Positions 38,101 to 50,100 of a DNA stretch of 64,000 nucleotides are shown piece after piece. Numbering within the stretch: position 1 is the stretch's first letter; each line of letters opens with the position of its first letter. The stretch is from an uncultured Paracoccaceae bacterium (GTDB taxonomy: Bacteria > Pseudomonadota > Alphaproteobacteria > Rhodobacterales > Rhodobacteraceae). A program made the position numbers and the translations under genes. The notes below the pieces were generated by a model. It made no database searches, was not told where the DNA came from, and was given only the letters and a program-made list of their open reading frames with translations. Location of the stretch: contig CANMQJ010000007.1 in NCBI GenBank assembly GCA_947500005.1, positions 62,001 through 126,000 on the forward strand. The letters run 5' to 3'.

Positions 38101-41100
38101 AGACCCGGCGGGGGCAATCCCCAAGGTGCGCCCGTACTGGTCGAGGGGGCGCTCGACCAGAGCCTGCGGCTGCGCGGAGCGGAATATGTCGAGGTTCCGC
38201 ACGATGCAAAGCTCGACCTGACCGGCAACATGAGCATCGAGGCCTGGGTCCGGATCGACCGGACCTATCGCACATGGACGCCGATCCTGTCGAAAACCGA
38301 TGACGCGGGCACGCGCACCTTCGATCTGTGGTTTCATGAAAACGGCTCGATCTATGCCTCCACCGATGCGCAGGGCGGCGGTCGGGATTCCGCGCAGACG
38401 GCGCCGGGATCGGTCGCTCGCGGTGAATGGGTACATGTCGCCGCCGTATTCGACCGGGCGAACGGACAACAGCGGCTCTATATCAATGGCGAGCCCGCCG
38501 TATCCGAGGCGATGCGAACCACCGTGGCCCAAGCCACCGACGCGCCGGTCCGGATCGGGTGGTCGCGCGAGATCGACGCCTCCTACGGGGCCTTCGATGG
38601 CTCCGTGGACGAGGTTCGGCTCTGGTCGACGGCGCGCAGCGACGCCGAGATCCTTGCCGATTTCGAGTCCACGCTCGCCGGAGACGAAGCCGATCTCAAG
38701 CTCTACCTGCCGCTCGACACGGTGGCGGATGATAATGCGCTCAGCGATGCAGGTCCGGATACGCATCCGGCTTCCAGGATCAACTTGATCCCCCAGGGCA
38801 TTACCGGCGAAATAGATGCCGTCGGCAAGCGGATCGATTACAGCTTCACCCTCGACAGCGCGCGGCGGATCTACATCGACAGCCTGACGCCCGCCGGAGG
38901 CATCCAGTACAGCCTCCGCGGACCACAGGGCGTTCTGGTATCACAGGATCTCAACCGGGCCGACAATACCGGAAACCCGGTCATCAGCTTGCCGTTGGGG
39001 GAATATACCCTGCGCGTGCAGGGCGACGGCAGCACAACAGGCATGTTCAACCTCGTCCTGCTGGACCTGGGCGCGGCCGAGGAACTGACCCTCGGCACCC
39101 CGATTGAGGGAGAGTTGCTGCCGGCGAACCGGACGGCGGCCTACAGCTTCTCCTCGGCCGGCGATGCGCAGATCTACATGCGCAACCTCTCCGAGGCGGG
39201 GCGGATGGACTGGCGGGTGATCGACCCCTTCGGCCGTGTGCATCTCTACGAGAACCCCGGCAACCGGACGGTCTCGCTGCCCTATGCCGGGACCTATACC
39301 TTCCTCGTCGAAGGCGAGCTAAGCTATGGCACGCGCGCGGCCTACGAACTTGCGGTGTACGAGATCGTCGACGAAGAACCTGTCGGGCTGACCCTTGGCA
39401 GTGTCCAGAACGCGGATTTGGACTATCCCGGACAGGTACAGCGCTTCTCCCTCGATCTGGACGAGGCCAAGCGGCTGGTGATGGACAGCCTCGAGAACAA
39501 CCGTGACCTGCGCTGGTCACTGAGCGGTCCGAACGGCGCCATCGTCATCGACCGGGCAATGGACCAGACCGATGCCAACCGGTTCTCCGACAATCCTGTT
39601 CTCTCGCTGGAACCAGGAAATTACGAACTGACGATCTTCGGAAATGGCACGCTGACCGGCGCGTTCGAGTTCCGGATGATCGACCTGGACGCCTCGGCCA
39701 GCGATATCGGCTTCAACGACGAGATCTTCGGCACCCTGCCGAACAATGCCCTTGGCACGCGTGTTTTCAGCTTCGAGGCCACGCGGCATCAACCTTTCTC
39801 GATGAACATGATCGAAAGCCCCGCCCGCGATACGAGCTGGCGGGTAATCGATGCGGACGGCAACCAGGTGATCGCAGCGCGACGGCTGGAGGATGCGAGC
39901 GGGTTCGTTCTGAAAGACGAAGGCACCTATTTCCTGCTCCTGGAAGGAAACGTTGTCAACGGAGAGTCCGAAGAAGGCTATCGCTTCGAACTGGTCAGCC
40001 CCGCCTACCCTTCGGCACTGGGCGACACGTTGGAAGAGTTCGGTACCGGATCCTCCATCGGTCATGTCCTGAGCACCTACCAGGGCACGGCGCCGGTCGA
40101 GACAGCAGGCGCTGGCGGGACCGTGCTGCAATTGCTCGACATCCTTTCCGCGGACAACCGGACGGGGATATCCTTTTCCACCACGACCGAAGGGCGCGCG
40201 GATGGCTACACGGCGGCCTTCGACTACGATCTCACCGCGCCCGGAGTGGGTGATCCCGGCAATGGCTTCTCACTATTGCTCGTTCCTACTGCGACCTATG
40301 GCGCAGGGGGCGAGATCAGCTTTTTCGGTCTGGAGCCTGATGCTAGCGACGTTCTGGCCGTCGCTCTCGACCTCTACCAGGACAATGGCGAGGGGCCTGT
40401 CCCACACCTGTCTCTGCATTTCGGGAACAAGAAAACCGAAGTCGCGCTCGGCGATCACGGGCTGGGCATCGCCGATCTGATCACCGAACCGGGCAGATTG
40501 TCCCTGACCGCCTCTCGCGCTGCGGGTGGTGCGAACATCACGGTATCGCTGACCATCGGCGGCACCGAGACGATGTTGATGGAGGAGTTCTTCGTCGGCG
40601 GCCTCGAACTGGCGGACAGGCGCCTTGCGATACAAGCCCAGAACGGCACCAGCACCGTGATGGGCCTGACCATCGACAATGTCTCGGTGTCGACCACCGG
40701 TCTTGGGAGCGCGCCGACCGCCCAGCCGGGTGACGTGTTGTCTGGCACACTGGCGGACGGGGCTGCGGTCGACCGCTACCAGATCGACCTCGATGACACG
40801 GCCCGGATCATTTTTGATCCGATGACCGACAATGACACGCTGCGCTATGTACTTACGGGCCCGGTCGGCTTCGACGCGCGCAGTTTCACCCGGTCGGATT
40901 CTTACTACCTCACGTCCGACCCGGTGGTGGAGATGCCCGCCGGCACCTACATGCTGAGCGTGTACACGACCGACGACTCGGTGGGTAGCTACAACCTGGG
41001 TTTGCGAGGCGCCGATGCCGCTTCCGACCTTGAGGCCGGAACACCCGTGGCGGCCACCCTCGACCCGGCCAGCAGCGCACATCTTTATGCCTTCGACTGG

Positions 41101-44100
41101 GCCGGTGGCGAGGGGCTCTTGCGCCTTGACACCGATTTGGCCTCGGGGCCAGCCGGGTACTGGAAGCTCGTCGCGCCGGACGGACAAATCGTTACCCAGC
41201 GCAACCAACTGGGCGCGGATTTCGAGATCGCGAGCCTCCGGCAGGCGGGCCGTTACCTGCTTCTGGTCGAGGGGACCACAAATGTCACCGAACCCATCGA
41301 GTACACGCTGGGATTGACCCTCCCCCGAACCACGACGGCGGAGATGGCTTTGGACGCCGTGGTGAACGGAGAAATCGAGGCGGTTGGCGAGTCCGCCCGC
41401 TTCAGTTTCACGCTCGACGCGGCAAAGCAGATCCTGCTGGATACGCTGACCAATGACACGACCCTGAGTTTCACGTTGTCGGGCCGCCAAGGTACGATCT
41501 ATTCCCGCGACATCCGGTCGATCGACTCCACCTATCGCAACGATGCCGCGGTCTTGGCGCTTTCACCCGGCGACTACGCGGTCACGATTGACGGAACCGG
41601 CGACGCCACCGGAGCCTTCGCCTTTGCGCTTCGTGATCTGGCAGGGGCAACCGCCCTGCCCTTCTCGGAGCAGCAGGACCTGACCTTCGATCCGGGAAAC
41701 AGCTCGCGCCTGTTCACCTTCGAGGGCGATGCTGGAGACAGCTTCTATCTCGACGCGCTCGACGGAAACTTGCAAGGGCGGTGGAAGATCGTGGACCGGT
41801 TCGGCCAGCTTGTCGCAGGCTCGACGAACCTGCGCAGCGATATTCAAAGCCTGTCGCTCAATATCGGCGGCACGCATTACCTGCTGATCGAGGGGGAGGT
41901 CAGCCAGACCGAGGAGCGTACACATTCCTTCCGCATGGTGCCCCTGACAGGCTCAGCGACCGAGTTGACCTTCGGCGAATTGACTTCGGGCAACATCGCG
42001 CTGCCTGGTCAGACGTCGAGCTTCACCTTCTCAGTGGATGAGGCGACACGGATCTATGTCGATACCCAGACGCCCTACGACGGCAATTTCCGCTGGTCGC
42101 TGACCGGTCCGCGTGGCGAGGTGGACGACCGCGCATTCACCCAGACCGACGGATCGAATGCGCAGACCACGCCGCCGATCTACCAGCTTGTTCCGGGCGA
42201 CTACACCTTTACGATCGCACCGCAGAACGGCGTGAGCGGCGATTTCTCCTTCCGCCTTCTGGACCTCGCGCAGGCAACGGAATTGACCATCGGCACAGCG
42301 ATCACAGATCAGCTGGCACCCGGGAACGAAACGCAGGCCTTCAAGTTCGTGGCGAGCGCAGGCGACCGGCTGTTCTTTGATTTCGGCGATCTCAGTTTCG
42401 ACAACTGGTGGCGACTGATCGACCCGTTCGGCAACCAGATCTTCAGCCAGTACGCGCAGGATGTGGACACGCGCGAGATGCCATTCGACGGGACCTATAC
42501 CCTTCTCGTCGAAGGGTTCATGAACGCGCCCGACGCACGCGAATTCACGTTCAACATCTATTCCAACCCACTGCGCAGCCCGATTTCGCTGACGCTCGAG
42601 GATGTGCCCGCACCGGATCTGGTGCCAAGCGATTTCCGCGTCGCGACGGATGACCCGCTGGAAACCGGCGGGACGATGCCGCTGGAATGGACGTTGACAA
42701 ATGCCGGCGACCTGCCCGTCACCACCAGTTTCAACACGCGGATCACCGTTCGCGATGCCGAAGGGGCCATCCTTTCGGATCTGGTCGTACCCTATGACGT
42801 GGACGCAGGCGGCGAAATCGCGGCAGGGGCATCATTGACCCGTAGCGCGGATATCCGCCTGCCGGCAGGCTCTCAGGCGGTCGGTGACCTCAGCGTCACA
42901 TTGCGCGTCGATACCGAGAACAACGTCGAGGAACAGAACGACGCAGGCGATGCGGAAACAAACAACAACCAGACCTTGACCGCGACCGTGGTTCTGGCTG
43001 CAAGCCCGGACCTTCTGGCGCGCGACATAAGTATCTCTCCGGCCTCCGGGTGGGACGCCGGAGAGACCGTCACGGTGGACTACACGCTCGCCAATGACGG
43101 CGGCAAGGCGGCCAGTGGGGCTTGGACCGAACGTCTGGTCATCACGAACCGCAATACGAACCGCGTCGTTCTGAGCCAGGATCTGCGTGTTGCGGGCGAC
43201 ACCACGCTCGACGCCGCAGCCACGCTTGCGCGCAGTGTCGAATTCGGCTGGCCCCAGGGAATCGACGGCACCGGTCTGTTCGATTTCCGCATCATCGTCG
43301 ATGCGCTCGACGAGGTGACCGAAGCGAATGACGACGACACCGGCGAATCCAACAACGACACGACCACACGCGTCGCCTCGGCTCCGGACCTGGTGATCTC
43401 GGATATCACCGTAGCCGAGGACGAACCCGCCGCAGGAAGCCCCCTGACCGTAAGCTGGACCATAGGCAACGATGGCGCGGCAGCGACGCCGGGCGACTGG
43501 ACCGACCGGGTAATCATCTCGAATCTCGACACAGGCCAGGTGCTTCATGATGTAACCGTAGGCGCCGACGGGCTACGACTTGATCCCGGCGAAAGTGATA
43601 CACGAACGCTTGCCTTCGACCTGCCCCATGGCGCGGCGGGCGTAGGCAGGTTGCGGATCACGGTCATCGCGGATCGTGACGATTCCAATCGCAGCGCGCT
43701 GAACGAGGCTCGGGACGGGCTGACGATCTCACAGGCGGAGAACAACAACGACAAGCAGATCGAGGTGACCTCGATCTCACGGCCCTATGCCGACCTTGTC
43801 GCAACCATCACCGGCGTTCCGGACAGCCCGCGTGGCGGCGAGACGGGAACCGTCTCGTGGAGCGTGATCAACCGCGGCGCGGTTGCGACCGAAGCATCCG
43901 AATGGGTCGACCAAGTCCACATATCGCAGGATGCGGTGCTGGATGACAGCGATGTTCTGATCGGAACCGTTTCGAGAAGCGGCGCGCTGGACGTGGACGA
44001 GAGCTATGCCGTCTCCACCGATGTCACCTTGCCACTGGGAATCGAAGGCGATGTCCAGATCCTTGTCGCCACCGACGCCGAAGCGGCGGTTCTGGAACCC

Positions 44101-47100
44101 GACACACGGGGCAACAACGTCGACAACCGCCAGATATCGCTCTCGTCGCCCTATGCCGATCTGGGTGTTCAGGCCCTGGTGGCCCCCACGGGGTCCTACT
44201 TCGCCAATGAAGAGATCGACGTCGCTTGGCGAGTCGCGAATTTCGGTCCCAACCCGGTCACGGAGACGAATGAGCGCTGGGTCGACCGTGTCTATCTGTC
44301 GGCCGACCAGACGATCGACGGCAACGATTTCCTGCTGGGCGAGTTTTTCCGCGATACGGCACTGGCCGTCGATGCAAGCTATTCCAGGTCTGCGAAATTA
44401 CTGCTCCCGCCAGGATTCGTCGGCGATTTCCACATCATCGTCGAGACGAATGCCGAGGCCGACGTCTATGAGCGCGAACTGACCGCGAACAACATCAAGG
44501 TGTCCGACGGCACCTTGGGCCTTGCCGCTGCGCCCTCGCCCGATCTGCGCGCGACAGGCGTGGAGGGACCGACATCGCTGGTGCCCGGCGAAACCGTTCA
44601 GGTGACCTACACCATTCTCAATGACGGCGAAGCGGCGGCGCTCGCACCCTGGTGGGATGCGCTCTATCTCGTGGGGCCGGGGCTGGGCGCAGGGCAGAAA
44701 CTGGGCGAGGCCGAGCGGCCATTCGACCTAGGCGTCGGCGAAAGCTATGACGTGACACTCGATATCACCGTGCCGGATGTCGGCGAAGGTGAGTACCGGT
44801 TCGAGGCGCGCGCGGATGTGCGACGCGAAGTGTTTGAAGGGGGACGCGAGGACAACAATGCCGGCCAAGGGGATGCGCTGGGTCTGCGCCACCCGAACCT
44901 GGTCATCGGAACAGTCGCGCTGGACGAAAACGCACCGCAATCGGGCGACACGCTGCGCGTTTCCTGGGAGGTGGAGAACACCGGCGCGGGTCCGGCGCGC
45001 CTGGACTGGAGCGATGGCATCTGGCTGAGCCGCGATGATGCCCTAGACCCACAGGACATCTTTCTCGGTGAGCTCGGGCAGCCCGCCCCCCTGGCCGATG
45101 GGGCAAGCGCCGCGGCCTTTGCCGATGTGACGCTGCCGATCTCGGTCTCGGGCGCCTGGTTTATCCTGGTGGGCGCCGACCGTGAGAACGCGGTGAGCGA
45201 ACCGGGCAACGAGGAAGACAATACCGCGGCGGTCGCTCTGGACGTCACCTTGGCACCCTATGCCGATCTCGAGGTGACCGCAGTCACAGCACCGAACCTT
45301 ACAGTGGACGACCCCGGCTTCGTCACCGTGGGCTGGACTGTTGCGAATACCGGCACCGGGCGCGGCATCACCGATGGCTGGACCGACCGGATCATCATCT
45401 CTCTCGATGACGAGATCGGCAATGCCGACGATATCGAACTGGCAGCCTTCGAGCATACTGGCGGGCTGGAAAAGGACACCAGTTACGAACGCGAGGAAAG
45501 CTTTTATCTGCCGGTGGCCCTCAACGGACGCTTCAAGCTTTATGTCATCACCGATGCCGATGACGCGGTGTTCGAGAACGGACAAGAGGCGGATAACCGC
45601 CTTGCTCTTGACGGGTTCTTCGATGTCGCCCCTATTCCTTATGCCGATCTGGTGGTGCAGGAGGTGGCCGCACCCGAGACCGCCAATTCGGGTGACGACG
45701 TTCTGCTTCGCTGGACCGTCAAGAACGAGGGGATCGGGCTGACCCAGACCAGCCGCTGGACCGATTTTGTCTATATCGCCGACAACCCCGATGGAACCGA
45801 ACGAGAGCTTGTTGGCCGGTTTGAGCAACTCGGTTTCCTTGCCCCCGACGCAGATTACACTCGCGAGGCGCAGATCCGACTGCCGGACGGCTGGGAAGGT
45901 CCGGCCTATTTCTTCGTGGAGGTCCCCGGAGGATCCTCGACCAACCCCTTCGGCGCTCCTTACGAATTCGTGTTCACCGACGAGGGTAATACCGGTGCGT
46001 CAGGCCTGGTCGATGTGACGCTTACACCCCCGCCGAACCTGATAGTCACCGACATCACCGCGCCCGAGACCGCGCCCGAAGGCTCGGCCATCGACGTTAC
46101 CTGGACCGTGCGGAACGACGGAACGGGAACCGCCGAGGGTCCATGGACCGACCGCCTCGTCCTGCGCAAGTCGGATGGCAGCAGCAATGATATCCTGATC
46201 GGCAGCTACAACTACGATGGACCGCTTCAGGCCAACACGACCTACACGCGGCGCGAACAGATCCTCCTGCCGGCCCAGACCAATGATCGCTACGACCTGA
46301 TCGTGATCACCGATTACGACAACAAGGTCTATGAGCACACTGACGAGGACGACAACGAAAGCGCAGCCGACACGCAGATCCTGGTGTCGCGACTGCCGCG
46401 TCCAGATCTTCAGGTGGCCGAGTTCCAGACGAATGACAGCTTCACCGCGGGCGGCACCGGTTCGCTGCGCTGGACAGTGATCAACCAGGGGCCGGTCGCA
46501 ACCAAGGTCCCGAACTGGACCGACAGCGTCTACCTCTCGCTCGACGACAAGGTGACCTTCGACGACATACGCCTGGGCAGCTTCTCGAATGAGGCCGCGC
46601 TGGACACGGGCGAGCAATATCTCAGCCAGGAGGTTTTCTTCCAGATCCCGATGCGGTTCCGGGGGGATGTGTACCTGCTGGTCGAAACGGATAGCGGCAA
46701 CGCCGTCGAGGAATGGCCGAACGACACGAACAACCTGGGCGTTCACAAGATCTTCGTCGACCCGATCCCCTTCGCCGACCTGGTAGTGCATGACGTGGTC
46801 ACGCCGACCCAGGCCTTCGAGGGGAACGAGGTTTCGCTGAATTACACGGTCACCAACCGTGGCGCGGGTGCGACCGATCTTGGCAACTGGGCCGAACAGA
46901 TCTGGCTGACCGTCGACAAGAACAGGCCGCATCCCGGCCAGGGCGATGTGCTGCTGACCACGATCCAATACGAAGGCGGCATCCTTGATGTGGGCGAAGG
47001 CTATGACCGGACGGTTTCTGTCACGCTGCCCGACAGCGTGCGCTCGGGCAATTACTACCTCACGCCCTGGGTCGATCCCTATGGGACCCTTCTGGAGGAT

Positions 47101-50100
47101 ACGCTGGCCGTCAACGTGAACGAAGACGACCCCACAGAACTCAATTCCAACAACTACAAGGCAGGTGGCGGCGAGGTGATCGGCCAACCTCCCGTTTTCA
47201 ACGTGATCGGCGACCCGCCCGACCTGACGCGGCCTGACCTGACCATCACCGTCGACGCCGTTACCTCCGAGGCCAAGGCCGGCGTGACGGGAGAGAACGA
47301 ATTCGAAGTCACCTACACGGTCTCCAATACCGGCGACAAGGAAGCGTCGGGCGGGCATGTGACCCTGACCCTGACGTCAACGCCCAGCCTGTTCGCACCG
47401 GGCCAGGAAAGCTGGAGCCTCGGACGGTTCGACCTTGCCACCATAGGGATCGGCGGCAGCTTGACCCTGACACAGACCATGAAGCTGGCCCCCGGCCTCG
47501 ACGGGGCCTACCTGCATGCCGTCGTGTCGCAACCTGGCGATCCGGACACGGACGATAACAGCGACGTCGCCACGACCAAGGTGGAAAGCCCCGAAGCGAA
47601 CCTGCGTGTGACCGAGGTGATCCCGCCCGAAGAGGCCTTCTCGGGCGAGAAGGTCGAGTTCAGCTATACCGTTCAAAACGAAAGTGAAACGAAGATCTGG
47701 GAGGAAACCCGCTTCTGGCGCGATGAGGTCTGGATCTCGGCGGACCCGACCTTCATCCGAGACCGGGCGACCCTGCTCAAGACGCTGACGATCTCGAATG
47801 CGGACGGGCTCGACGCGGGCGAGAGCTATACCCGTACGGTCGAGGGTACACTCCCCCCGGGTATCGAGGGGCCGTATTATGTCTACGTGTTCACGAATAC
47901 CGGCATCAGGCTTCAGGAACACGAACGGCCTTGGCCCTATACAGGCGGTTCGAATAGCGGCACGACCGCGACTTTCGCGAGCAACGCCTTCGAGCATCCA
48001 GAAGGCGCGATGCTGCAAGGGACATTCGACATCACATATCGCGAGCCCGATTTGCAGGTCACCGGGCTCGACATTCCCGAAACGCTGGCAGCGGGCCAGA
48101 CAATCGACATCAGTTTCGAGGTCACCAATGTCGGCAACCGCACCACGCGACAGGAAGTCTGGACCGACCGGGTCTATCTCTCGCTCGACAGTTCGCTTGA
48201 TGTCGGCGACTTCCTGTTGCGCCGCGAAGAGGGTACGCGGGAGATCCGGGCGGAGAACCAGCATGTCGGGTTCCTCGATCCCGGGGAGAGCTATATCTCG
48301 TCGGTGACAGTCACGCTGCCCTTCGAAATCGAGGGCGATTTCCATATTCTTGCCGTGGCGGATGCCGATCTGTCGGACAGTTCGCGGTCCGCCTCGACCA
48401 TCTCCCCGCGCCTGCCGGGTCTGAACGGCAGTTCCGCGGGGGTCGTGCGCGAATTCCAGGGAGAGGGCAACAATACAAGGTTCGAGGCTGTGACCATCGG
48501 GCCTTATGTGGCGCCGGATCTGCGGGTCACGCAACTCGATGCCAGCGAGCGCGCCGTCCGAGGGCAGCAGTTCGACGTCAGTTATACAGTCTCGAACGAC
48601 GGCGGCACCGTTCCCTTTCAGCAGGCGGCGTGGGACGACCTGATTTATCTCAGCCGTGATGCCCTGCTCGATATCCGCTCCGATCGCTATATCGGGACGA
48701 TCCGGCACGCGGGCGGCCTTGAGGCCGGCGAAAGCTACGACGTCTCGGAAAGTTTCGCGGTTCCGACCGACATGCCGACCGAGGCCTACTATGTCTTTGT
48801 GGTCACCGACCCATCGCGCAGCGGCAACCGCGGAACCGTATTCGAACTGAACGATGCGAATAATGACGCGCGTTCGGGCGTACCGATGATCATCGAGTTG
48901 CCGCCTCCGACCGATCTGGAGGTCACGGATATCTCGATCCCGGCAGATGCCGAGGCGGGCGAGCCGATCACGATCAGCTGGACCGTGACGAACCAGTCCG
49001 ACGAAGTCGTGGCGGAGGGCGCATGGTCGGACACCGCGTTCCTCTCGACTGACGGGATCTGGGACATCAAGGACCGACCCATCGGACGGGTGCAGAGTTC
49101 CGGGCCGCTCGCGCCGGGAGAAAGTCGGACCGTCACGCTTGAAACGACGATGCCCGCAGCGACGCCGGGCGGATACCGGGTCATCGTACGCACGGATATC
49201 TTCAACCAGATCCACGAAGGCGTGAACGAGGCCAACAACACCACCGCCTCATCGGAAACGCTGGAGACCACGGTTCCGGAACTACTGATCGGGACGCCCA
49301 CCACCGTGGCCGTCGAAAATGGCGCCGAGAAGCTTTATCGCATCACGGTTCCGCCAGAGGAGACGCTGCGGGTCTCGGTCATCTCCTCCGAAGCGGACGC
49401 TCTCAACGAGATCTTCATCCGCCACAACGCGCTGCCCACCGCCAATGCCTTCGACGCGACCTATGACGGGCCGTTGTCCAGCGACCTGATGGCACTCGTC
49501 CCTTCGACCGAACCGGGGACCTATTATATTTCGTTGCGCAACTTCTCGGGCCCCGAGGACGGCGCCGACCTGACCATCCTTGCCGAATTGCTGCCGCTGG
49601 TCGTGACGAATGTGCAAACCGATCGCGGCGGGGCGTCGAATTTCGTCACGACGCGCATCTCGGGCGCGCAATTCGCCGAAAGCGCGACAGTCAAGCTGGT
49701 CCGCCCCAACATCGCCGAATACGCGCCGGTAAACTACCGCGTCGTCGATTCCAGCGAGATCATCGCCACATTCGACCTGACCGATGCGCCGCTGGGCCTT
49801 TACGACGTGGTCGTAACCAACCCCTCGGGCGCGCAGGCGTTGGCGCCATATCGTTTCCTCGTCGAGCGCGGGATCGAGGGCGATGTGACGATCGGAATCG
49901 GCGGCTCTCGCGTGGTGTTGCCGGGCGAGACCGAGACCTATTCAGTCGCGCTCCAGAACCTCAACAATCTCGATGCGCCCTATACCTATTTCGAGGTCGG
50001 CGTGCCCGAGCTGCACTTCAACCCCTATGTATATGGCCTGCCCTTCCTGGACTTCTTCACCAATGTGCGCGGCGAGCCCGACGGCGCGGCCGGCACGCCC

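Larger units (their letters stand above)
32370..42590 (+). repeat. Alternating two-type array of 24 PPC-like beta-sandwich modules
   Basis: Modules of about 100 residues occur as type B (ending FxLDxAxRIYxD...W.L.GP.G...GDYTLxVxGxG...GxYxFRLLDL) and type A (F.FEA.AG...WRLIDPFG...GTYTLLVEG...Y.F.L). I count 12 of each in strict alternation, pair period about 640 bp. They resemble PPC/pre-peptidase C-terminal domains. Four other domains are inserted without breaking the alternation. Confidence 0.8.

Noticed and set aside
42601..49270. CRISPR-like or tandem DNA repeat in the CARDB region
   Set aside because: The periodicity is at the protein level; copies are diverged in DNA with no identical units or spacers.
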